Shown: positions 54,575 through 63,284 of the stretch, piece after piece
Layout of the letters: every line of letters starts with the position of its first letter
Position numbering within the stretch: position 1 is the first letter of the stretch
Assembly: GCA_035299085.1 (NCBI GenBank)
Contig: DATGXG010000033.1
Coordinates: forward strand, 1-64,000
Reading direction: 5' to 3'
Source of the DNA: Bacteroidales bacterium
Lineage (GTDB): Bacteria > Bacteroidota > Bacteroidia > Bacteroidales > UBA10428
Length of the DNA stretch: 64,000 nt
Made by a program: the position numbers and the translations under genes
Notes under the pieces: generated by a model
Told to the model about the DNA's origin: nothing
Seen by the model: the letters and a program-made list of their open reading frames with translations, nothing else
Databases searched by the model: none

Positions 54575-57500
54575 ATGAATAAAGCGTTTTTCACAGCAGT
54601 TGCATTGGCATACTGCCTGGCTGTTTCAGCCCAACAAAAAAATTACCTGGATCATGTTTACGATTACATAGAAAACACATCAGTGTTTGAACAGGGCCAG
54701 GAAGAAGGCCATGTACCGCTGATTCCTTTTGCTACTCTCCAGGAGGCGCTGGGTCAGAATATGAAAGCATCAGCGAGCTGCCTGTTCCTTAACGGCACCT
54801 GGAAATTCTTTTATTCCGACACACCCGAAGGAACACCCCGGAATTTTTATGAAGACAAATTCAACGATAAGAGCTGGGCTGATATCATAGTTCCCGGCAA
54901 CTGGGAGATGCAGGGCTTTGGTGATCCAATGTTCAGAAATGTTACCACTCCATTTAAACCCAATCCGCCAAAAGTGCCGCATGAATATAACCCAACGGGT
55001 TCTTACAGGCGAAGCTTTTCACAGCCGGCAACATGGAAAGGAAAACAGGTTTTTCTGCGATTCGAGAAGGTTGCTTCCGCATCGTTTGTCTGGATTAATG
55101 GCCGACAGGTGGGATATAACGAAGGCGGCCAGGAACCTGCAGAATATAATATAACCTCCTTCCTTAAACCTGGAAAGAATACTATTGCCGTGAATGTGAT
55201 GAAATACTCCGACGGGTATTATCTCGAGAACCAGGATTACTGGCGCCTGGCGGGTATTTTTGACAAAGTGTGGCTCTTTGCCGTTCCTGAAATTCATATT
55301 AACGATTGGTTTGCTACCACCGACCTGGATGAAAAATATGAGGATGCCATACTCAGAATAGAAATGAAAGTGAAGGACTATGGCTCATCTGTCTCACCGA
55401 AATACACAGCAAGGGCCACTCTTTACAATTCTCAGCAACAGCCTGTGAAGGTCATTACATCGGCTCCTTTTACAGTTGAAGGCGGATCGGCTCATAGCGT
55501 AATGCTTTCAGACAGCATAATGAATCCACTTAAATGGTCCGCTGAATCCCCCGATCTCTATACCCTTGTCATGGAATTGATCGATGCATCAGGGAAAACC
55601 ACTGAAATAGTTTCCGGGCGCATCGGATTCAAAGAAACAGAGATCAGGGACCAGGTTTTCTACCTGAACGGCAAGCCTGTTAAGCTCAATGCTATCAACA
55701 GTCATATGCAGCATCCTGATAAGGGACATACAATGGATCTTGAAACAATAAGAAAAGATTTCGAACTCCTTAAGCAATTCAACATCAATTGTGTACGCAC
55801 ATCACACTATCCGCCTGTCAACGCTTATCTCGACCTGGCTGATGAATACGGAATATATATCGTGGATGAAACCGGGGATGAATCGCATGCCACGGAGTAT
55901 GTTTCCAACCTGCCCGAATGGGAAAACATGTACAGGGAAAGAGTAAGGAAAATGGTACTTCGTGACAGAAACCATCCCTGTATATTATTCTGGAGCGCCG
56001 GAAATGAAAGTGGAGAAGGGAAAAACATTTGTGCCGTTATTGAGGAAGGTAAAAAGTACGATCCGACCCGGTTCTGGATGTATGGCGGCAATGCCTTCGC
56101 CCACCCGTGTGAGGAAATCATCGGCCCCCGCTATTATACTCCTTTTGAAATGCGTTTGATGGTTGGCATGGTGCCTACATCTGAAGATCCACGCCCTTCG
56201 TTCATGGATGAATACCTGTCACTTGCCGGCAACGGGGGTGGGGGACTTGACGAATACTGGGACATGATCTATGAATACCCCAGGAGTATGGGCGGTGCGC
56301 TGTGGGATTTTGTGAGTCCCGGTCTGCGTGAAAAGGTGCGTGCACTTGACGATGCATCCCCTTCAAAAGTACCGGCTCACATAATGGGCAGGGCCTTTCT
56401 TACCAAAGGCAAAGCCGGATCAGGCATTGATCTGAACGGGCATGATCAGTGGGTTGAAGTTTACCGTGATAATGCCGTTGAAATCGAAAATGATTCCCTG
56501 ACACTGTCTATGTGGGTTTATCCTCGCAAATTCAACAGTTCGGCCGGCACGTTACTTACCAAAGGAAGTTATCAGTACGGACTGGTGCAGAAAGGAACCC
56601 GGTCACTTGAATTCTACATAACCACACAGCGAAGAGAGTCACTGGATGTTGCTCTTCCGGCTGACTGGGAAAATAACTGGCATCATATTGCCGCAGTGTA
56701 CAACGGAATTACAATGCAACTGTTTATCGATGGAAAAAAATCAGGAGAAAAGCCGGCTACCGGCAACATCCGGAATTTTCCGTATCCTGTGAACGTCGGA
56801 CGTAACGCTCAAATACACGGTCAGGAGACATCGGAATACCTTTGTGACGGTATTTTCGATGAGGTGGCAATATTTTCAAAAGTAATGGATCCGCAGTTAT
56901 TACTGAATCCTGATCCGGCTGTCAAACAAAAAGCATCATTGTGGCTTGACTTTGAAAAAGAAAAAGCAGAAGGCGAATTTTTCAGCCTGGGTATCGGCGC
57001 CAGAAGTTATGGTGCCATCTGGCCGGACAGGAGGCCTCAGCCGGAAATGTGGCAGATCAAAAAGGCAGGACAGCCGGTGAGTGTAAGACTGCTTGATGGC
57101 GGTTCAGGGAAGATACAGGTAATCAACAGGTACCTGTTTACCCGGCTAAGTGAACTTGAAACCAGGTGGTCAATTGAATCCGATGGACAAAGCATTGCAC
57201 AGGGCGTTCTTACTATTGATGCGGCTCCCCTGGATACCATTTTGATTTCTGTTCCTTACACAAAACCTGAAATTACTCCCGGTAAGGAATATTTTCTGAC
57301 AATCAGTTTCCATCAGAAAATGGACAAACCATGGGCAAAAGCCGGATTTGAAATTGCCTTTGAGCAGTTTACACTTCCCTGGAAGGTGAATCCGGAAACC
57401 AGCGCAAAGATTAATACACCCGGAATTACAGTAACTGAAATCAACGATACCTTAATAATAAAATGTGTTCAGTTCGATTACCGGTTTGACAGGAAAACGG

Positions 57501-58345
57501 GAAAACTGGCTGTTCTTCACTTTAACGGGAAAACTGTAATTAAGAGTGGCCCCTCCATCAATGTTTGGCGCGCCCCTCTAGCCAATGAAACGGATGAATG
57601 GGGAAGCAGTTCTTCAGGGACAACCCATTGGGGTGAAGGCTATTCAAGAATGGCAGCGACGGATTGGTATTCCACAGGTATTAACAGGTTAAATCACCAT
57701 TTGGAGAGCTTCCGGTACGAAAGCGTTGATATGTCGTTGAAAATTGAAGTCCATGAACTGGTCACGTTTCTTAATTCCTCTTCAGGTTTTCAGAATAATT
57801 ACACCTATATTATAAATGGTGACGGCAGTCTTACTATATGCCATAAGATCATACCCTGGGGCGATATGCCTGCATGGCTGCCGCGAATAGGCACAAGCTG
57901 GATTCTTAACCGCGATCTCGACCATGTGGAATGGTTTGGTCGTGGCCCACAGGAGAATTATCCCGACAGGAAATCAGGTTACCGGGTAGGAAAATACAGT
58001 TCAAGTGTGACGGAAATGTATGAACCCTACCTCATCCCGCAGGATTACGGCTTGAGAACCGATAACCGAAGTGTTGCTTTTTATGATAACAAGGGCATGG
58101 GGATTGAATTTTCAGGCGATGAACCATTCAATTTCAATGCATGGCCTTACACCGTTGACAATCTTTCAAAAGCACTATATACTTACCAGCTGAAACCCTT
58201 CGACGGCATTACATTCAATTTCGATCACCTCACAAGTGGTGTCGGTTGCACCGCCCGGTCGGTTTTCAATGCCTACAGGGTGCTGCCTGCCGTATATGAA
58301 TATAAGATAATTGTGAGGCCTTTCGCAGGAAATCAGGCCCATTAG
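54575..58345 (+). CDS. GH2 beta-galactosidase with an internal LamG-like domain
   Basis: This is a 1256-aa secreted retaining beta-galactosidase. It has a signal peptide (MNKAFFTAVALAYCLAVSAQ), a sugar-binding sandwich (about 55-230, LNGTWKFFYSDTPEG), an immunoglobulin-like domain and a TIM barrel (about 345-590). The acid/base is E478 (WSAGNESGEG) and the nucleophile E546 (PSFMDEYLSLAGN). A concanavalin-type LamG domain (about 605-790; LTLSMWVYPRKF, NNWHHIAAVYNGITMQLFID) is inserted after the barrel, where classical LacZ-type enzymes go straight to domain 4. The LacZ-type small-chain region (about 960-1250; EWFGRGPQENYPDRK) closes the protein. The insert explains the length above the usual 1000-1050 aa and probably adds glycan binding. 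Confidence 0.92.
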   Translation: MNKAFFTAVALAYCLAVSAQQKNYLDHVYDYIENTSVFEQGQEEGHVPLIPFATLQEALGQNMKASASCLFLNGTWKFFYSDTPEGTPRNFYEDKFNDKSWADIIVPGNWEMQGFGDPMFRNVTTPFKPNPPKVPHEYNPTGSYRRSFSQPATWKGKQVFLRFEKVASASFVWINGRQVGYNEGGQEPAEYNITSFLKPGKNTIAVNVMKYSDGYYLENQDYWRLAGIFDKVWLFAVPEIHINDWFATTDLDEKYEDAILRIEMKVKDYGSSVSPKYTARATLYNSQQQPVKVITSAPFTVEGGSAHSVMLSDSIMNPLKWSAESPDLYTLVMELIDASGKTTEIVSGRIGFKETEIRDQVFYLNGKPVKLNAINSHMQHPDKGHTMDLETIRKDFELLKQFNINCVRTSHYPPVNAYLDLADEYGIYIVDETGDESHATEYVSNLPEWENMYRERVRKMVLRDRNHPCILFWSAGNESGEGKNICAVIEEGKKYDPTRFWMYGGNAFAHPCEEIIGPRYYTPFEMRLMVGMVPTSEDPRPSFMDEYLSLAGNGGGGLDEYWDMIYEYPRSMGGALWDFVSPGLREKVRALDDASPSKVPAHIMGRAFLTKGKAGSGIDLNGHDQWVEVYRDNAVEIENDSLTLSMWVYPRKFNSSAGTLLTKGSYQYGLVQKGTRSLEFYITTQRRESLDVALPADWENNWHHIAAVYNGITMQLFIDGKKSGEKPATGNIRNFPYPVNVGRNAQIHGQETSEYLCDGIFDEVAIFSKVMDPQLLLNPDPAVKQKASLWLDFEKEKAEGEFFSLGIGARSYGAIWPDRRPQPEMWQIKKAGQPVSVRLLDGGSGKIQVINRYLFTRLSELETRWSIESDGQSIAQGVLTIDAAPLDTILISVPYTKPEITPGKEYFLTISFHQKMDKPWAKAGFEIAFEQFTLPWKVNPETSAKINTPGITVTEINDTLIIKCVQFDYRFDRKTGKLAVLHFNGKTVIKSGPSINVWRAPLANETDEWGSSSSGTTHWGEGYSRMAATDWYSTGINRLNHHLESFRYESVDMSLKIEVHELVTFLNSSSGFQNNYTYIINGDGSLTICHKIIPWGDMPAWLPRIGTSWILNRDLDHVEWFGRGPQENYPDRKSGYRVGKYSSSVTEMYEPYLIPQDYGLRTDNRSVAFYDNKGMGIEFSGDEPFNFNAWPYTVDNLSKALYTYQLKPFDGITFNFDHLTSGVGCTARSVFNAYRVLPAVYEYKIIVRPFAGNQAH

Positions 58346-58414
58346 GGCTGACATCTACCATAATGTCGCTCCTGGCGAAGCTTCTATGTACATTAATAAT
58401 TGTACAAGCATTTT

Positions 58415-58441
58415 AAAAGTAAAAAATACTTTTTATATTTG
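58415..58441 (+). promoter_or_regulatory. AraR-type operator and -7 box of the GH51 gene
   Basis: AAAAGTA-AAAAA-TACTTTT (58415-58433) is a perfect 7-5-7 palindrome. It is directly followed by TATATTTG (58434-58441), the -7 consensus, 29 bp before the GH51 start codon. A 28-bp block (58413-58440) is identical to the one upstream of araR (60608-60635). Confidence 0.75.
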
Positions 58442-58470
58442 TTTTCCGCTCAACTTAAAACTCTGAAAAC

Positions 58471-60444
58471 ATGATACAATTATTGCGAAAACTAACACTC
58501 ACGTGCTTCCTGTTTGTTCTTGCCTTTTCCCTTGAGTCACAGATCATCACTGTGAATGTGGATAAGCCCAAATATGCCATTCAACCTACCATGTGGGGTA
58601 TCTTCTTTGAGGACATCAACTTTGCGGCTGACGGGGGTATTTATGCGGAACTGGTGATGAATCGCTCGTTTGAATTCAGGAAACCAAAAATGGGGTGGGC
58701 GGTAAAGGTGAAGGACAAAGATTCGTCCCACCTTCTGATCATCAACCGGGGTATTGAAAACATAAACAATCCCAGGTTTGCACGGATCAAGGTGGATGAT
58801 GAATCGAACCCTGTGTGCCTTATAAATTCAGGATTCAGGGGCATGGGTATTACAAAGGATATTCTCTATCATTTTTCATGCATTGCTGCGTTGAATACTT
58901 CGGATGCATTGAAAATTCGCATTGAGCTGGTTAATTCAAAAGGTGAGAAAACAGGTGAAGCTGTAATTAATCCATCGGGCAATGACTGGAAACGTTACAC
59001 GGCTGATATTAAAGCCACACAGACAGATCCCAAATCAAAGCTGAATATCTGGTTCGAAGGGAAAGGCCTTATAGATATGGATATGATTTCTTTATTTCCG
59101 GATAATACATGGAAAAACAGGCCGAATGGTCTCAGGGCTGACCTGGTTCAACTTCTGGCTGACATGAAACCGGGTTTTGTGAGATTCCCCGGCGGATGCA
59201 TTGTGGAAGGCTATGATCTGAACGGAAGGTATCAATGGAAGAAAACGGTGGGTGATCCTGCCGACAGGAAAACCATTGTTAACCGGTGGAACACGGAATT
59301 CAACCACAGGCCGACTCCGGATTATTACCAGTCATTCGGTCTTGGTTTCTATGAATATTTCCTCCTGGCCGAGGATATCGGTGCAGCTCCGCTTCCCATT
59401 CTCAATTGCGGAATGGCATGCCAGTTCAACAGTGCAGAAGTGGCTCCCATGGATGAGATTGATCCGTATGTGCAGGATGCCCTCGACCTGATCGAATTTG
59501 CCAATGGTTCAGCCGAATCAAAATGGGGGAGTGTCAGGGCTAAGATGGGACATCCTGCGCCTTTTAACATGAAATTCCTTGGCGTGGGCAACGAACAATG
59601 GGGGCCGCAATATTTTGAACGCTATCTTGTATTTGAAAAAGCTATAAAAGCCAAATACCCGGAAATAGTGCTGGTTTCCGGCGCAGGACCTTCACCCGAT
59701 GGTGACCTGTTTGATTTTGCAGTTAAAGCGTTGAAAGATACAAAAGCCGACATAGTGGATGAGCATTATTACAAGCCCCCACAGTGGTTTAAAGATAATG
59801 CGGGCCGCTACGATAATTACGACAGGAACAGTTATAAGATCTTTGCCGGTGAATATGCAGCCCAGAGCGACTATACAACCAGTCCGAAGAACCGGAACAC
59901 ATGGGAATGTGCTTTATCTGAAGCTGCATTCATGACCGGGCTCGAACGCAATTCGGATGTGGTTGTCATGTGTTCATATGCCCCGCTGTTTGCCCATCTC
60001 GAAGGCTGGCAGTGGACGCCTGACCTGATCTGGTTTGATAACCTGAAATCATTTGGTACCGCTAATTATTATGTTCAGAAACTGTTTTCAACAAACAAAG
60101 GAACCGATGAAATTGATATAAGCCAGGACGGAAAGCTGCTGGAGGGTGATGATGGGTTGTTTGGAACGGCTGCTATTGATAAAAACAAAAAGGAAATCAT
60201 ACTAAAACTGGTGAACACATCCGGTAAGGAAGTCAGCCGGGTTATCTCTCTGCTGACAAAACAAAAACTCCTTGAAGGGGTTGAAACTACGGTGCTTCAG
60301 AATGACAATCCTGAAGCCGTAAACGACATTGAAAATGCAAAAGTGATTTACCCCGTTGAAGGAAAATTAAGCCTGAAAGGAAAGAAACTTTCAGTCATCC
60401 TGAAGCCGTATTCGTTTTCCGTAATACGGGTAAAGATTAAATGA
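58471..60444 (+). CDS. GH51 alpha-L-arabinofuranosidase
   Basis: This is a 657-aa secreted retaining arabinofuranosidase. It has a signal peptide (MIQLLRKLTLTCFLFVLAFS), then the GH51 opening IQPTMWGIFFEDINFAADGGIYAELVMN-type region (FEDINFAADGGIYAEL) and a jelly-roll insert (about 75-215). The barrel (about 215-480) has FVRFPGGCIVEG, acid/base E375 in GVGNEQWG and nucleophile E461 in FAGEYA, and a C-terminal arabinofuranosidase beta domain completes it. It removes terminal arabinofuranose from arabinan, arabinoxylan or arabinogalactan. Its promoter carries the same palindrome as araR. Arabinose released would be imported by the symporter at 61450. Confidence 0.95.
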   Translation: MIQLLRKLTLTCFLFVLAFSLESQIITVNVDKPKYAIQPTMWGIFFEDINFAADGGIYAELVMNRSFEFRKPKMGWAVKVKDKDSSHLLIINRGIENINNPRFARIKVDDESNPVCLINSGFRGMGITKDILYHFSCIAALNTSDALKIRIELVNSKGEKTGEAVINPSGNDWKRYTADIKATQTDPKSKLNIWFEGKGLIDMDMISLFPDNTWKNRPNGLRADLVQLLADMKPGFVRFPGGCIVEGYDLNGRYQWKKTVGDPADRKTIVNRWNTEFNHRPTPDYYQSFGLGFYEYFLLAEDIGAAPLPILNCGMACQFNSAEVAPMDEIDPYVQDALDLIEFANGSAESKWGSVRAKMGHPAPFNMKFLGVGNEQWGPQYFERYLVFEKAIKAKYPEIVLVSGAGPSPDGDLFDFAVKALKDTKADIVDEHYYKPPQWFKDNAGRYDNYDRNSYKIFAGEYAAQSDYTTSPKNRNTWECALSEAAFMTGLERNSDVVVMCSYAPLFAHLEGWQWTPDLIWFDNLKSFGTANYYVQKLFSTNKGTDEIDISQDGKLLEGDDGLFGTAAIDKNKKEIILKLVNTSGKEVSRVISLLTKQKLLEGVETTVLQNDNPEAVNDIENAKVIYPVEGKLSLKGKKLSVILKPYSFSVIRVKIK

Positions 60445-60445
60445 G

Positions 60446-60574
60446 AGGTTTCTCGCTTCGCTCGAAATGACAACTTGAAACGGTTGGAGTGGTGGAACAG
60501 GGTGCGGCGGAGCCGCACCCTGTTCCACCACTGTTTAAGTACTTACCTGTCATTCCGACTGAAAGGAGGAATCT
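60446..60574. repeat. Two-armed repeat with nested 21-bp hairpin, copy 2
   Basis: The outer arms AGGTTTCTCGCTTCGCTCGA (from 60446) and TGTCATTCCGACTGAAAGGA (from 60548) enclose a perfect 21-bp stem with GGA loop (60488-60532; left arm begins AGTGGTGGAACAGGGT). Relative to the copy at 54334-54378, stem positions 1, 6 and 16 differ and each change is matched on the other side. It begins 2 bp after the GH51 stop codon. Confidence 0.85.
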
Positions 60575-60609
60575 CACATTTTTCTGGAAATTTTTTCTCA
60601 ATAAATATT

Positions 60610-60636
60610 AAAAGTAAAAAATACTTTTTATATTTA
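60610..60636 (+). promoter_or_regulatory. AraR-type operator and -7 box of araR
   Basis: AAAAGTA-AAAAA-TACTTTT (60610-60628) is followed directly by TATATTTA (60629-60636), a -7-like box. The araR start codon is 41 bp further on. Autoregulation of araR is implied by its matching the GH51 and esterase sites. Confidence 0.75.
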
Positions 60637-60677
60637 CTATGTCATGCTCATGGTGACACCAGGACAACTGTGATCTG

Positions 60678-61391
60678 ATGGGAAAAGTAAATAATATATA
60701 CAGCATTCATGCAAAGCACTATGTTGCTGTGGATTGTATCATTTTCGGGTATGAAGATGAGGTACTGAAAGTACTGCTTTACCCGAGAGGGTTTGAACCT
60801 GCTGCCGGAAAGTGGTCTTTGCTTGGAGGATTTGTTGAAACCGAAGAAACTCTTGGCGATGCAGCACGCCGTATCCTGTTGAACACTACAGGACTTCAGC
60901 ATATTTACCAGGAACAGGTACACGCTTTTTCAAAGCTCGACCGTGACCCTGCCGGAAGAGTAATCAGTGTGGCCTATTATGCGCTCATCCGCATTAATCA
61001 ACAGGACAGGGATCTGCTGAAAGAACATGGCGCCAGATGGTGGCCGGTGGCAAAACTTCCGAAGCTTATATTCGATCATAAAGATATGGTGGAAGATTCG
61101 CTTGTGGCGCTACAGAAAAAAGCGGGCAATGAACTGATCGGGCCTGAATTGCTCGGTGATAAATTCACCCTCACCCAGCTTAAAAAATTGTATGAGGCTA
61201 TTTTTCTAAGGCCGCTGGATGCCGGAAATTTCAGGAAAAAGGTGCTTTCACTGGGTGTTTTGCAGAGTACCGGAATTAAGGATAAGGCCGATTCGAAAAA
61301 AGGGGCATTCCTTTACCAGTATGTGCCCGGAAATACGGGGGAACCGAACCTGGCACCGATTATAAAAACCAACGGACAATTTAAATCTTAA
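60678..61391 (+). CDS. araR: Nudix-fold arabinose regulator AraR
   Basis: This is a 237-aa transcription factor of the Nudix-related regulator group used by Bacteroidota for L-arabinose. The N-terminal Nudix domain (about 12-145) keeps the fold, but its Nudix box is non-catalytic: after G51 and E57 the REUxEE residues read R65-I66-L67-L68-N69-T70, so all three catalytic glutamates are lost. This is expected of a ligand sensor, not an enzyme. The C-terminal part (about 150-235; KFTLTQLKKLYEAIFLRPLD, FRKKVLSLGVLQSTG) is the winged-helix DNA-binding region of this group. It sits directly upstream of the symporter and ribulokinase. Palindromes upstream of it, GH51 and the esterase operon are its probable sites. 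Confidence 0.93.
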   Translation: MGKVNNIYSIHAKHYVAVDCIIFGYEDEVLKVLLYPRGFEPAAGKWSLLGGFVETEETLGDAARRILLNTTGLQHIYQEQVHAFSKLDRDPAGRVISVAYYALIRINQQDRDLLKEHGARWWPVAKLPKLIFDHKDMVEDSLVALQKKAGNELIGPELLGDKFTLTQLKKLYEAIFLRPLDAGNFRKKVLSLGVLQSTGIKDKADSKKGAFLYQYVPGNTGEPNLAPIIKTNGQFKS

Positions 61392-61449
61392 TTCTTATTT
61401 AAGTTTTCATAAATAACAACTATTTGGCAACACTAACACGCTTAAATCA

Positions 61450-63195
61450 ATGAATTGGAAATCTCAGGAATTTGTCTGGCTCGACTGGACAATTATGGCA
61501 GTAGGAATTCTGGCCATAGTATGGGCCATTTGGCGTTCAATACAAAAACACAAAAGACAGCTTCAGGGAGCTGACAGCCAGGATTACCTTTTCGGAAAAG
61601 GAGAACCCTGGTATATCATCGGCGCTGCAATTTTTGCCGCCAACATAGGTTCGGAACACCTTGTAGGCCTTGCCGGTACAGGTGCCAAGGCAGGTGTGGG
61701 TATGGCTCACTGGGAAATGCAGGGCTGGATGATCCTTATCCTGGGCTGGGTTTTTGTACCGTTCTATCAGTTGATGAACAGTAAGCTGGGCAAAATCATT
61801 ACCATGCCCGACTTCTTAAAGAACAGGTATACCCCCCGTACAGGCACCTGGCTGTCGATTATTACACTTATCGCTTATGTGCTGACTAAAGTAAGTGTAA
61901 CTGCATTTACAGGGGGTATCTTCATGCAGAGTCTTCTCGGCTTGCCTTTCTGGTATGGCGCCATAGGATTAATTGTACTGACAGGTATTTTTACTATTGC
62001 AGGAGGTATGAAAGGGGTGATGACCTTATCGGCGATTCAGACGCCTATATTGATCCTCGGATCATTCCTTGTGCTTTTCCTTGGACTGGCCGCTCTCGGT
62101 GATGGCAGCATCACTCATGGCTGGGCTGCAATGATTGATTTTTCAAGAACGCTGAGCGTTGGGAAAGACGGTGTTGCATATGGCACAAACCATGTTTTCC
62201 ACTTCAGGACCGGTGATCCGATGTATGAAAAATTCCCGGGTTTCGCCGTATTCATAGGAGCCTCGATTATTGGTTTGTGGTATTGGGCTACTGACCAGCA
62301 CATTGTTCAACGTGTACTCGGCCAGCGTAAAGGCGAACCTAACGATGAAGTGATAAAACGTGCACGCAGAGGTTCAATCGCTGCCGGTTACTTCAAATTA
62401 TTACCCGTGTTCATGTTCCTGATCCCCGGCATGATAGCCGCAGCATTGTCCGCACGCCCCGGCAGTGGCTTCACCCTTGAAAATCCTGACACAGCCTTTG
62501 GTTCCATGGTTAAATTTGTTTTACCCGCCGGTGTGAAAGGTATTGTTACAATCGGTTTTATATCCGCGCTCGTTGCATCGCTTGCAGCATTCTTTAATTC
62601 ATGCGCCACACTTTATACGGAGGACTTTTATAAGCCTTTATTTAAAGGTAAGACAGAGGCTCGCTATGTTTTAGTAGGTCGTATTGCAACCGTTGTAGTT
62701 GTGATACTCGGTATCGCCTGGATACCCGTTATGAAAAGTCTGGGCAGCCTGTACGAGTACCTGCAGGACATTCAATCGTTGCTGGCACCTGCCATGGTGG
62801 CCGTTTTCGTATTGGGAATATTCTCCAAAAAAATTACTCCCAAGGCTGGCGAGTATGGTATGATCGTGGGCTTTATTGTTGGTATGGTACGCTTGCTTAC
62901 CAACATCCTTACACATAGCGGTAAAGACATTATGACAGGCGGATTGTGGCAATCCACCCAATGGTTCTGGCATACCAACTGGCTGATCTTTGAGATATGG
63001 CTGCTTGTCTTCATTATGATATTAATGGTTGTAATTTCATTCTTTACAGCCAAACCAACCGCAAAACAGGTTGAATTTGTGACTTTCACAAGCGACTACA
63101 GGGCACTCATCAAACGGAGCTGGAATACATGGGATGTAGTTGCTTCGCTTGGTGTGGTAGCATTTTGTGTGGCATTTTATATTTATTTCTGGTAG
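61450..63195 (+). CDS. Sodium/sugar symporter (SSS family), probable arabinose importer
   Basis: This is a 581-aa inner-membrane protein with about 14 hydrophobic segments. Hallmarks of the sodium:solute symporter family are FAANIGSEHLVGLAGTGAKAG in the first helices, the sodium-site region ALVASLAAFFNSCATLYTEDFY and the SGLT-like DQHIVQRVLGQRK. It lies between araR and araB, so L-arabinose is the likely solute, with sodium as driving ion. AraT symporters of this kind are known in Bacteroides arabinose loci. It starts 58 bp after araR and no operator lies in that gap, so it is probably read through from the araR promoter. Confidence 0.9.
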   Translation: MNWKSQEFVWLDWTIMAVGILAIVWAIWRSIQKHKRQLQGADSQDYLFGKGEPWYIIGAAIFAANIGSEHLVGLAGTGAKAGVGMAHWEMQGWMILILGWVFVPFYQLMNSKLGKIITMPDFLKNRYTPRTGTWLSIITLIAYVLTKVSVTAFTGGIFMQSLLGLPFWYGAIGLIVLTGIFTIAGGMKGVMTLSAIQTPILILGSFLVLFLGLAALGDGSITHGWAAMIDFSRTLSVGKDGVAYGTNHVFHFRTGDPMYEKFPGFAVFIGASIIGLWYWATDQHIVQRVLGQRKGEPNDEVIKRARRGSIAAGYFKLLPVFMFLIPGMIAAALSARPGSGFTLENPDTAFGSMVKFVLPAGVKGIVTIGFISALVASLAAFFNSCATLYTEDFYKPLFKGKTEARYVLVGRIATVVVVILGIAWIPVMKSLGSLYEYLQDIQSLLAPAMVAVFVLGIFSKKITPKAGEYGMIVGFIVGMVRLLTNILTHSGKDIMTGGLWQSTQWFWHTNWLIFEIWLLVFIMILMVVISFFTAKPTAKQVEFVTFTSDYRALIKRSWNTWDVVASLGVVAFCVAFYIYFW

Positions 63196-63200
63196 AAAAT

Positions 63201-63267
63201 CTCCGGGCTAGAGGTTAAGGCTAAAGAGCAGCATGGTCTCTGCGGCCTTAACTCGCGGCCCCCGGAG
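63201..63267 (+). promoter_or_regulatory. Nested hairpin in the araB leader
   Basis: CTCCGGG (63201-63207) pairs with CCCGGAG (63261-63267). Inside it GTTAAGGC (63214-63221) pairs with GCCTTAAC (63245-63252), and GCAG (63228-63231) with CTGC (63240-63243). The outer 3' arm overlaps GGAGGA (63264-63269), the only strong Shine-Dalgarno-like sequence next to a start here, so folding would hide it. Confidence 0.5.
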
Positions 63268-63284
63268 GATTAAAATATGGTAAA

